The notes beneath the pieces were generated by a model. The model was not told the DNA's origin. It did no database searches and saw nothing but the letters and a program-made list of their open reading frames with translations. From assembly GCA_947505995.1 (NCBI GenBank), contig CANNNB010000176.1:1-5234 (forward strand): a stretch of 5,234 bases of DNA. The letters are read 5' to 3'. Origin of the DNA: Comamonadaceae bacterium. GTDB lineage: Bacteria; Pseudomonadota; Gammaproteobacteria; Burkholderiales; Burkholderiaceae. Below are positions 1 through 5,234 of the stretch, piece after piece; position 1 is the first letter of the stretch; each line of letters begins with the position of its first letter. The translations under genes were made by a program, and so were the position numbers.

Positions 1-1
1 C

Positions 2-694
2 GGGCTGGCCATTCAACTGGTCCACGCCATGACAGACCAAATTCGCAGCGGCCGCCTCAAAGCGGGCGACAAACTGCCCACCGAAGCGGCCATCATGAAA
101 GACTTTGGCGTGAGCCGCACCGTGGTGCGTGAAGCCATCTCCCGGCTGCAAGCGTCAGGCTGGGTCGATACGCGCCACGGCATCGGCACATTCGTGCTTC
201 ACCAAAGCGAACACCCCTCTTTTCGCATCAGCGCAGAGCACATGAGCACCCTGCGTGAGGTCATTGCCCTTTTGGAGTTCCGCATCAGCGTGGAAACCGA
301 GGCCGCCGCATTGGCCGCTGTGAGACGCGGGCCTGAAAACCTGGCAGAACTCCAGTCCGCATTGCTTGCCTTCGACAGCGCCACCGAGGAGGGCCGGGAC
401 GCGGTGGCTGCCGACCACCAATTTCATCAGGAAATTGCCCGCGCCACCCAAAATCACCACTTCACAGACCTGATGAACTCGATGGGCGCAGGCGTGATTC
501 CGCGCGCCCGCATCGGCAGCATCCTGAGCTCCGACCCCGAGCGGCAAAACTACCTTAGGCGGGTCAATCAAGAACACGAGAGCATTTACAACGCCATCGC
601 CGATCAAGATGTGGAAGCGGCGCGCGCCGCGATGCGCACCCATCTCGCCAACAGCCGCGAGCGGCTGCGCAAAAGCGACCCCGACAGCCTCTGA
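2..694 (+). CDS. FadR-type (FCD) GntR-family transcriptional regulator, 5' end missing
   Basis: A DNA-binding repressor or activator of the GntR family, FadR subfamily. The reading frame is open from base 2. The ATG at base 29 falls inside the first helix of the winged-helix domain (LAIQLVHAMTDQIRSG), so the true start is probably upstream of the window. Numbering from that ATG, residues 1-57 hold the winged helix, with KAGDKLPTE, the recognition segment GVSRTVVREAISRL and the wing GIGTFVL. Residues about 75-210 form the all-helical FCD ligand domain. Its usual metal-binding set is visible as D129, H133, H183 and H205. FCD regulators usually sense small carboxylates or sugar acids. Lying just upstream of a uronate/aldarate operon on the same strand, it plausibly controls that operon, but this is inference and its targets could lie upstream. 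It looks clearly more GC-rich than the genes that follow. Family assignment is firm; the specific regulator name is not known. Confidence 0.93.
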   Translation, partial: GLAIQLVHAMTDQIRSGRLKAGDKLPTEAAIMKDFGVSRTVVREAISRLQASGWVDTRHGIGTFVLHQSEHPSFRISAEHMSTLREVIALLEFRISVETEAAALAAVRRGPENLAELQSALLAFDSATEEGRDAVAADHQFHQEIARATQNHHFTDLMNSMGAGVIPRARIGSILSSDPERQNYLRRVNQEHESIYNAIADQDVEAARAAMRTHLANSRERLRKSDPDSL

Positions 695-698
695 CACC

Positions 699-724
699 GA
701 AAACGCGGCTTCACCCGCGTTTTC
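699..724 (+). terminator. Rho-independent terminator of the gntR gene
   Basis: Four bases after the gntR stop codon there is a perfect 10-bp stem. The left arm GAAAACGCGG (699-708) pairs with CCGCGTTTTC (715-724) around a six-base loop. The GC-rich core is followed by TTTT, and AAAA precedes it, so it could act on both strands. It implies that gntR and gudD are separate transcription units. Confidence 0.8.
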
Positions 725-741
725 CCGAATGTGAAAGCGAC

Positions 742-758
742 CATCAAGTTGTACGATG
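742..758. promoter_or_regulatory. Possible regulator-binding or promoter region upstream of gudD
   Basis: The 57 bases between the gntR terminator and the gudD start must hold the operon promoter if the terminator is efficient. The only structure I see is an imperfect dyad, CATC (742-745) and GATG (755-758), around TTGTAC. It resembles the TTGT-type half-sites of some FCD GntR regulators. TACGAT (752-757) could be a weak -10 box, but no convincing -35 box sits at the right distance. This is a weak, speculative call. Confidence 0.2.
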
Positions 759-781
759 TCTATTGACCAAAGACCCAAACC

Positions 782-2116
782 ATGACCTCTACTTCCACCC
801 CACACGTCACACGCATACAGGTGATCCCTGTCGCAGGTCGTGACGGCATGCTGCTTAATTTAAGTGGCGCACACGGACCCTTCTTTACCCGCAACATCGT
901 CATCCTCACCGACTCGAGTGGCAACACCGGCATTGGTGAAGTACCTGGTGGCGAAAAAATTCGCAAAACCATTGAAGATGCAAAGCCTTGGATCGAAGGA
1001 CAAAGCATTGGCCAATACAAAAATCTTTTGAACTCATTGCAGCAAAAATTTGCAGACCGAGATGCAGGTGGACGTGGTAATCAAACATTTGATTTGCGCA
1101 TCGCCATTCACGCCGTCACAGCCCTTGAAAGTGCACTTCTCGATTTGTTAGGTCAGCACTTGGGCGTGCCGGTCGCAGCACTACTGGGTGAAGGCCAGCA
1201 GCGCACCAGCGTTCAAGTTTTGGGTTATTTGTTTTACTTGGCAGACCGCCAAAAAACAGACTTGCCCTACATCAGCGAGCCTCAATCCGACAACGATTGG
1301 CAACGCTTGCGACATGAAGAAGCACTTACCCCCGAGGCCATTGTGAAATTGGCCAAGGCGGCACAAGATCGCTACGGCTTCCAAGACTTCAAACTCAAAG
1401 GGGGTGTGTTGCGCGGCGAACAAGAGGTCGAGGCCATTGTGGCCTTGCACGAAAGCTTTCCCGACGCGCGCATTACCTTGGACCCCAATGGCGGCTGGCT
1501 TTTGAAAGATGCCATTCGCTTGCTGCGTGACCACAGAAATACCATGGCCTATGCCGAAGATCCATGCGGTGCAGAAGGCGTTTATTCGGGCCGCGAAGTA
1601 ATGGCCGAATTCAAGCGAGCCACTGGTCTTCCTACAGCCACCAACATGGTGGCCACGGACTGGCGCGAAATGGCGCACAGCATTCAACTTCAGTCTGTTG
1701 ACATTCCCTTGGCTGATCCGCATTTTTGGACACTTCAAGGCTCAGTCAGGGTGGCGCAGTTGTGTCAGATGTACGACCTCACTTGGGGCTCGCATTCCAA
1801 CAATCACTTCGATGTGTCGTTGGCCATGTTTACACATTGTGCAGCCGCAGCGCCTGGCAAAGTGACCGCCATCGACACGCACTGGATTTGGCAAGATGGG
1901 CAGTACCTCACCCAAGACCCCTTGCAAATCAAGGACGGCATGATTCAAGTACCTACTCAACCTGGCTTGGGTGTGAAACTCAACATGGAGGCCGTTGAAG
2001 CGGCCCATCAACTTTATTTGCAACATGGTCTGGGCGCTCGCAACGATGCCATGGCCATGCAATATCTCATTCCGGGCTGGACCTTCAATCCCAAAATGCC
2101 AGCGCTGGTTCGCTAA
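782..2116 (+). CDS. gudD: Glucarate dehydratase
   Basis: A cytoplasmic enolase-superfamily enzyme that dehydrates D-glucarate (and L-idarate in known members) to 5-keto-4-deoxy-D-glucarate. At 444 residues it is near the 446 I recall for E. coli GudD, and it is collinear with that protein as I remember it, including [21 protein letters not shown] near the N-terminus and [11 protein letters not shown] near the C-terminus. The N-terminal capping domain spans about residues 1-140 and the barrel follows. Catalytic and metal residues are all present: K204 and K206 (KLKGG), metal ligands D234, E259 and N288, and D312 and H338 (GSHSNNHFD) as the other acid/base pair. These correspond to E. coli K205, K207, D235, E260, N289, D313 and H339. 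The intact set argues against the GudX paralogue. The ATG at 782 matches the family N-terminus, though no clear Shine-Dalgarno sequence precedes it. It is the first gene of the uronate/aldarate cluster, after the gntR terminator. Confidence 0.96.
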   Translation: MTSTSTPHVTRIQVIPVAGRDGMLLNLSGAHGPFFTRNIVILTDSSGNTGIGEVPGGEKIRKTIEDAKPWIEGQSIGQYKNLLNSLQQKFADRDAGGRGNQTFDLRIAIHAVTALESALLDLLGQHLGVPVAALLGEGQQRTSVQVLGYLFYLADRQKTDLPYISEPQSDNDWQRLRHEEALTPEAIVKLAKAAQDRYGFQDFKLKGGVLRGEQEVEAIVALHESFPDARITLDPNGGWLLKDAIRLLRDHRNTMAYAEDPCGAEGVYSGREVMAEFKRATGLPTATNMVATDWREMAHSIQLQSVDIPLADPHFWTLQGSVRVAQLCQMYDLTWGSHSNNHFDVSLAMFTHCAAAAPGKVTAIDTHWIWQDGQYLTQDPLQIKDGMIQVPTQPGLGVKLNMEAVEAAHQLYLQHGLGARNDAMAMQYLIPGWTFNPKMPALVR

Positions 2117-2143
2117 TTTTTTTAATCACACCTCCATCAAGCC

Positions 2144-2908
2144 ATGCAATCTATTCACAACAAATTCAAACATGCCATTGGCACAGGCCACAAACAAATA
2201 GGCTTGTGGTCTCATTTGTGCAGCAATATCAGCATCGAAATTTTGGCCGATTGCGGCTATGACTGGCTGCTCATTGACATGGAACACTCACCCAACGATT
2301 TGTCGGAAGTACTGGCCCAACTTCAAGCCATGAAAGGCGGCACTGCAACCCCCATCGTGCGCCCGCCATGGAACGACATGGTCACCTTCAAACGCCTACT
2401 CGACATTGGTGTACAAAACTTGCTGGTGCCCTACATTCAAACCGCTGAAGAAGCTCGCAACGCGGTGTCTTACACGCGCTACCCACCGCTTGGCGTTAGG
2501 GGTTATGCAGGCGCACCCAGAGCCAGCAACTACGGCCGCGTCAAAGACTATGCGCATCTCAATGCCACCGAATTGTGCTTGTTGCTCCAAGTTGAAACAC
2601 TGCAGGGTTTAGACAACTTAGAGGCCATTGCCAATGTTGATGGTGTTGATGGTGTCTTTATTGGGCCAGGCGATTTGTCTGCTGCTCTGGGTCATTTAGG
2701 CAACCCCAAACATCCAGAAGTTTTAAAGGTCATTGACGATGCCATAGCACGCATCAAGGCCTGTGGCAAAGCGCCAGGTATTCTGACGGGCGATGAAGCT
2801 TTGGCCAAACATTACGTGGCGCAAGGCTGCTTGTTTGTGGCGGTCGGCGCCGATCAAAACGTTTTGCGTGACAGCGCCACGGCGCTCGCACAACGCTTCA
2901 AAAGCTAA
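2144..2908 (+). CDS. garL: HpcH/HpaI-family aldolase, probably 5-keto-4-deoxy-D-glucarate aldolase
   Basis: A metal-dependent class II pyruvate aldolase. In this context it should cleave 5-keto-4-deoxyglucarate, the GudD product, to pyruvate and tartronate semialdehyde. Its 254 residues match the length of GarL and HpaI (about 256-262). Expected active-site residues are present: H48 in DMEHSPND, R73 in VRPPW, E151 in LQVET and D177 in GPGDLSAA; E151 and D177 are the metal ligands. TRYPPLGVRG and FVAVGADQ are typical family segments. Stretches such as QIGLWSHL, LQAMKGGTATPIV and ALGHLGNPKHPEV look closer to E. coli GarL, while VRPPWND and GKAPGIL look like HpaI (4-hydroxy-2-oxoheptanedioate aldolase). 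The GarL role therefore rests partly on the gudD and udh neighbours. The DMEH variant replaces the more usual DGEH. It starts 27 bases after gudD, with no obvious ribosome binding site. The family is certain; the substrate is probable. Confidence 0.85.
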   Translation: MQSIHNKFKHAIGTGHKQIGLWSHLCSNISIEILADCGYDWLLIDMEHSPNDLSEVLAQLQAMKGGTATPIVRPPWNDMVTFKRLLDIGVQNLLVPYIQTAEEARNAVSYTRYPPLGVRGYAGAPRASNYGRVKDYAHLNATELCLLLQVETLQGLDNLEAIANVDGVDGVFIGPGDLSAALGHLGNPKHPEVLKVIDDAIARIKACGKAPGILTGDEALAKHYVAQGCLFVAVGADQNVLRDSATALAQRFKS

Positions 2909-2914
2909 ACCCAC

Positions 2915-2934
2915 TGATTCAAATTGATTCAAAT
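2915..2934. repeat. Perfect 10-bp tandem repeat between garL and udh
   Basis: TGATTCAAAT occurs twice back to back (2915-2924 and 2925-2934), six bases after the garL stop codon. A TATAAA box follows at 2937-2942. The spacing of exactly one DNA helical turn could suit a regulator binding one face, or it could be a simple slippage duplication. Function unknown. Confidence 0.85.
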
Positions 2935-2950
2935 TTTATAAAAGACACTT

Positions 2951-3772
2951 ATGCTCAATCCTCCCGCCAGCCCCCTTAAACTTCCTCGCCTTCTTCTAAC
3001 CGGTGCTGGCGGCAATTTGGGCAAAGAACTCAGACCTCGTCTCAAGTCTTATTGCGATGTGTTGAGAGTCAGCCACCGAAGCGATTTAGGTCCCATCGCA
3101 CCTGGTGAAGAAATCATGCTGGCCTCTTTAGAAAACAAAGAACAAATGATGGCCCTGTTGCAAGACGTGGATGCCGTAGTGCACATGGGCGGCGTTTCTA
3201 CCGAGCAGCCTTGGGATCCCATTTTGGCCAGCAACATTGTGGGCATGGTCAACCTGTATGAGGCGGCGCGCTTGCAAGGTACCAAGCGCATCGTCTTTGC
3301 AAGTTCTAACCACGTTACAGGTTTTTACCGGCAAGACGAAGTCATCAACACCAAAATGCCACCCAAGCCAGATGGCTTTTATGGCTTGTCCAAGGCCTTT
3401 GGCGAAGACCTTGCCGAGCTTTATTGGGCGCGTTGGGGCATTGAGACTGTGAGCTTGCGCATTGGTTCTTCATATGCAGAACCCAAAGACCGACGCATGT
3501 TGGCCACCTGGCTAAGCTTTGATGATTTAGAGCGTTTGGTGGTGGCGGCACTCACCGCACCCATTGTGGGTCACACCATTATTTATGGCATGTCTGACAA
3601 TCAAACCACTTGGTGGGACAACACACATGCCAAGCACATTGGCTATCGACCGCACGATCGTTCTGACGTTTTCAGAAACGCCGTAGAAGCAAGGCAACCC
3701 AAGATCGATGGCCAAGACAAAGCGGCCATTTATCAGGGCGGCGCTTTTGTCAAAGCATCGCCTCACGGCTAA
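2951..3772 (+). CDS. udh: Uronate dehydrogenase (NAD-dependent)
   Basis: A short-chain dehydrogenase/epimerase-fold enzyme that oxidises D-glucuronate or D-galacturonate with NAD+ to the corresponding aldarolactone. This is the entry step of the oxidative uronate pathway. The protein has 273 residues, close to the roughly 265-275 of characterised Udh enzymes, and aligns along its length with the Pseudomonas syringae enzyme as I recall it. The NAD-binding motif TGAGGNLG is at residues 17-24. The catalytic triad is S119 (FASSNH), Y144 and K148 (YGLSK). Substrate-contact residues recalled from the Agrobacterium enzyme also have counterparts: S83 in GGVSTE, N120, S173 in RIGSSY and R182 in RRMLATWLS. 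Diagnostic Udh segments include GFYRQDE, YGMSDNQTTWWDN and the C-terminal YQGGAF. It lies 42 bases after garL and 9 bases before kdgK. No lactonase is visible nearby, so the lactone may open spontaneously or be opened by an enzyme encoded elsewhere. Confidence 0.95.
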   Translation: MLNPPASPLKLPRLLLTGAGGNLGKELRPRLKSYCDVLRVSHRSDLGPIAPGEEIMLASLENKEQMMALLQDVDAVVHMGGVSTEQPWDPILASNIVGMVNLYEAARLQGTKRIVFASSNHVTGFYRQDEVINTKMPPKPDGFYGLSKAFGEDLAELYWARWGIETVSLRIGSSYAEPKDRRMLATWLSFDDLERLVVAALTAPIVGHTIIYGMSDNQTTWWDNTHAKHIGYRPHDRSDVFRNAVEARQPKIDGQDKAAIYQGGAFVKASPHG

Positions 3773-3781
3773 ATTATTCTC

Positions 3782-4732
3782 ATGCAGCCTCTTCAATTTG
3801 TGGCCATTGGCGAATGCATGCTCGAAGTTCAAGCCAATGGCTTTGGCCCGTCTGTGCTTTCGTATGGTGGCGACACTTTTAACACTGCCGTTTACCTGAG
3901 ACGATGCGCCGCAAGCTCCCAAATTGAAGTGAGCTATGCGACTGGTCTGGGTACAGATCATTTAAGTCAAACTCTGCGTAAAGAATGGGAAGCTCTTGGC
4001 CTTAATTTAAATGCAATGGAATACATCGAAGGCAAGCTGCCAGGCATGTACCTCATCGAAACCGATTCGAAAGGCGAGCGCACATTTCATTTTTGGCGAG
4101 AGAACAGCGCTGCCCGCGCGTATTTTCAATCGTCTGTGACAGCTCTTGAAAAAAACCTAGCTCAATTTCATTGCCTGTATTTCAGCGGCATTTCACTGGC
4201 CATCCTGAACGAAGCTTCACGCACACGGTTGTTTAATTTGTTAAAGCAAGCACAACTCAATGGCAGTCGTGTTGTGTTTGACAACAACTTCAGACCCAAA
4301 CTCTGGCCTGATCGCAAGCTGGCACAAACGGTTTACCTTCAAGCCTTAGCGACTTGCCATACCGCCATGATCACATTGGACGATCATCAAGCCGTGTTTG
4401 ATTGCGGCTCCTTAGACAATACACTCGCCCATGCACAAAGCCTGTCCATTCCAGAAGTGGTGATCAAGCGCGGCGCCGCCGATACGCTGGTAAGGCAAGA
4501 AAGCAGCTCTAAATGGGAGAGCATTCCCACGCTGCCCGTCAATCAGGTCATAGACACCACAGCTGCCGGCGACTCCTTTGCGGCGGGCTATTTAAGCCGT
4601 CGTCTGTGCGGTGTCAGTGCAAAAATGGCCGTTATATTTGGCAATGCCTTGGCGGCAAGGGTCATTCAGCACCGCGGTGCGCTGATCCCTATGGAGGCCA
4701 TGCAAGACCTTCTATCAGACCCGGTTAATTGA
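3782..4732 (+). CDS. kdgK: 2-dehydro-3-deoxygluconokinase (KDG kinase, PfkB family)
   Basis: A ribokinase/PfkB-fold cytoplasmic sugar kinase that phosphorylates 2-keto-3-deoxygluconate to KDPG, the substrate of Eda aldolase in the Entner-Doudoroff pathway. Its 316 residues compare with about 309 in E. coli KdgK, and the two match throughout as I recall the latter. The N-terminus reads FVAIGECMLEV, the substrate-binding GGDTFN is at residues 29-34, and LYFSGISLAIL and FDNNFRPKLW mark the middle. The PfkB signature DTTAAGDSFAAGYL runs from D258, with D264 the expected catalytic base in the anion-hole motif. IQHRGALIP near the C-terminus is also KdgK-like. It starts 9 bases after udh, so co-transcription is likely, with no clear Shine-Dalgarno sequence. 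Its substrate is not made by the other three enzymes. It probably serves a parallel uronate or polysaccharide route through KDG. Glycerate kinase of the GarK type is a different family. Confidence 0.92.
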   Translation: MQPLQFVAIGECMLEVQANGFGPSVLSYGGDTFNTAVYLRRCAASSQIEVSYATGLGTDHLSQTLRKEWEALGLNLNAMEYIEGKLPGMYLIETDSKGERTFHFWRENSAARAYFQSSVTALEKNLAQFHCLYFSGISLAILNEASRTRLFNLLKQAQLNGSRVVFDNNFRPKLWPDRKLAQTVYLQALATCHTAMITLDDHQAVFDCGSLDNTLAHAQSLSIPEVVIKRGAADTLVRQESSSKWESIPTLPVNQVIDTTAAGDSFAAGYLSRRLCGVSAKMAVIFGNALAARVIQHRGALIPMEAMQDLLSDPVN

Positions 4733-4742
4733 TAAATATCAA
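4729..4742. repeat. Short inverted repeat overlapping the kdgK stop codon
   Basis: TTGATA (4729-4734) and TATCAA (4737-4742) form perfect 6-bp arms around AA. The repeat covers the kdgK stop codon (4730-4732) and lies 21 bases upstream of the CIRCE element. The AT-rich stem is too weak for a terminator. It may be an operator for another regulator of rpoH, or chance in AT-rich DNA. Confidence 0.5.
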
Positions 4743-4756
4743 CAAAATCAATAAGT

Positions 4757-4764
4757 TATATATT
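4757..4764 (+). promoter_or_regulatory. Candidate -10 box for rpoH
   Basis: TATATATT contains TATATA and TATATT, both near the TATAAT consensus, directly against the left arm of the CIRCE operator. Transcription would then start inside that arm, a layout that lets a repressor block it. I see no good -35 box 16-18 bases upstream: TTGATA at 4729 is too far from this box and TCAACA at 4739 too close. The call is tentative. Confidence 0.3.
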
Positions 4765-4790
4765 TAGCACTCTCCGCAAGAGAGTGCTAA
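4764..4790. promoter_or_regulatory. CIRCE element (HrcA operator) upstream of rpoH
   Basis: The left arm TTAGCACTC (4764-4772), a nine-base spacer, and the right arm GAGTGCTAA (4782-4790) match the CIRCE consensus TTAGCACTC-N9-GAGTGCTAA at every conserved base. HrcA binds this site to repress heat-shock genes, usually groESL or dnaK, and releases it on heat shock when GroEL is titrated. Here it ends 31 bases before the rpoH start, so it should control rpoH. In RNA form it could fold into a 12-bp stem (4763-4774 with 4780-4791) with a five-base loop, but no T-run follows, so it is not a terminator on the + strand. Confidence 0.93.
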
Positions 4791-4807
4791 AATCCAACCC
4801 ATTATGG

Positions 4808-4814
4808 AAAGGAG
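4808..4814 (+). promoter_or_regulatory. Strong ribosome binding site of rpoH
   Basis: AAAGGAG ends seven bases before the ATG at 4822, a near-ideal Shine-Dalgarno sequence and spacing. It fixes the rpoH start and contrasts with the catabolic genes upstream, none of which has a comparable site. Confidence 0.85.
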
Positions 4815-4821
4815 TTCTGGT

Positions 4822-5234
4822 ATGACAAACCTAGCTGGATCCCTCGACACTGCACTCACCCTAAAGAATCCATGGGCCGTAGTGCCTTCGTTGGGCCACC
4901 TCGATGCGTACATCTCTGCGGTTAACCGCATGCCCATGCTCACCCTCGAGCAAGAGCAAGAGTTTGCGCGCAAATTGAGAAACGAAAACGACCTCGAAGC
5001 CGCCGGTAAGTTGGTGCTCTCGCACTTGCGCGTGGTGGTTTCTGTGGCACGTCAATATTTAGGCTACGGCCTGCCCCATGCCGACCTCATTCAAGAGGGC
5101 AACATCGGTTTGATGAAAGCCGTCAAACGCTTTGACCCCGATCAAGGCGTGCGCTTGGTGAGCTACGCCATGCACTGGATCAAGGCCGAAATTCACGAGT
5201 ACATCTTGAAGAACTGGCGCATGGTCAAGGTGGC
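4822..5234 (+). CDS. rpoH: RNA polymerase sigma-32 (heat-shock sigma factor), 3' end outside window
   Basis: The alternative sigma factor that directs RNA polymerase to heat-shock promoters (chaperones and proteases). Only the first 137 codons are present; the frame is open to the window edge, and full-length proteins are about 285-310 residues. Sigma region 1.2 is near residues 22-55 ([18 protein letters not shown]), followed by region 2 with [41 protein letters not shown] in order over residues 64-104. The -10-recognition segment [22 protein letters not shown] runs over residues 112-133. The match to E. coli RpoH is strong, especially [19 protein letters not shown] and [10 protein letters not shown], which separate it from RpoD and RpoS. 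The RpoH-box region (QRKLFFNL in E. coli) would begin just past the window. The start is supported by AAAGGAG at 4808-4814. A perfect CIRCE site upstream suggests HrcA control in addition to any translational control. Confidence 0.96.
   Translation, partial: MTNLAGSLDTALTLKNPWAVVPSLGHLDAYISAVNRMPMLTLEQEQEFARKLRNENDLEAAGKLVLSHLRVVVSVARQYLGYGLPHADLIQEGNIGLMKAVKRFDPDQGVRLVSYAMHWIKAEIHEYILKNWRMVKV

Noticed and set aside
29..31. ATG at 29 as the true gntR start
   Set aside because: The codons upstream of it continue the first helix typical of GntR winged-helix domains and have no stop back to base 2, so the gene almost certainly starts outside the window.
155..805. 216-codon open frame on the - strand over gntR
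   Set aside because: It lies opposite a well-supported GntR gene with intact domains, crosses that gene's terminator, and its translation resembles no family I know. It is an antisense shadow of GC-rich coding DNA.
1181..1738. 185-codon open frame on the - strand inside gudD
   Set aside because: Fully antisense to the conserved barrel domain of glucarate dehydratase; no recognisable motifs and no ribosome binding site.
2099..2123. Possible terminator at the end of gudD: CCAGCGCTGG palindrome, or AGCG/CGCT hairpin, followed by seven T residues
   Set aside because: The T-run (2117-2123) is suggestive, but the usable stem is only about 3-4 bp, too weak for an intrinsic terminator. The next gene starts 27 bases after the stop in the same pathway. 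At most, mild attenuation.
741..2141. CCATCAAG occurring shortly upstream of both gudD (741-748) and garL (2134-2141)
   Set aside because: An eight-base match with no dyad symmetry and different flanks is easily chance; no third copy is seen before udh or kdgK.
3527..3961. 144-codon open frame on the - strand across the udh-kdgK junction
   Set aside because: It overlaps the ends of two clear genes on the other strand and shows no domain features.
4763..4791. Hairpin before rpoH read as a transcription terminator for kdgK
   Set aside because: The stem is strong but is followed by AATCC rather than a T-run on the + strand, and the arms match the CIRCE consensus exactly.

Overview
The window looks like chromosomal DNA of a beta-proteobacterium, most likely a Burkholderiales member (Comamonadaceae-like). 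That placement is an inference from the RpoH protein sequence, a CIRCE heat-shock operator beside rpoH, and the mix of sugar-acid enzymes. All six recognisable genes lie on the + strand and are closely packed. There is no tRNA, rRNA, CRISPR array, insertion sequence or phage gene, and no gene-free stretch over 100 bases.

Region 1 (1-724): the 3' part of a FadR-type GntR transcription factor. It enters from outside the window and ends in a clear Rho-independent terminator, so it is probably transcribed separately from what follows.

Region 2 (782-4732): a four-gene uronate/aldarate catabolic cluster with gaps of 27, 42 and 9 bases. The order is glucarate dehydratase (gudD), an HpcH/HpaI-family 5-keto-4-deoxyglucarate aldolase (garL-like), uronate dehydrogenase (udh) and 2-keto-3-deoxygluconate kinase (kdgK). 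Read together, Udh oxidises D-glucuronate to glucarolactone, which opens to D-glucarate. GudD dehydrates glucarate to 5-keto-4-deoxyglucarate, and the aldolase splits that to pyruvate and tartronate semialdehyde. KdgK does not fit this line directly. It would serve a parallel route through 2-keto-3-deoxygluconate into the Entner-Doudoroff pathway. All key catalytic residues I checked in gudD, garL and udh, and the kinase signature motifs, are intact. No transporter, aldarolactonase or tartronate semialdehyde reductase is in view; they may lie upstream of the window or elsewhere.

Region 3 (4733-5234): an 89-base spacer with a perfect CIRCE inverted repeat (HrcA operator) and a strong ribosome binding site, followed by the first 137 codons of rpoH, the heat-shock sigma factor sigma-32. 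The gene runs off the right edge.

I found no undescribed system. The points most worth a second look are the perfect CIRCE site in front of rpoH, the combination of uronate dehydrogenase with a GarL-type aldolase in one operon, the unexplained kinase, and two small repeats in the intergenic gaps.
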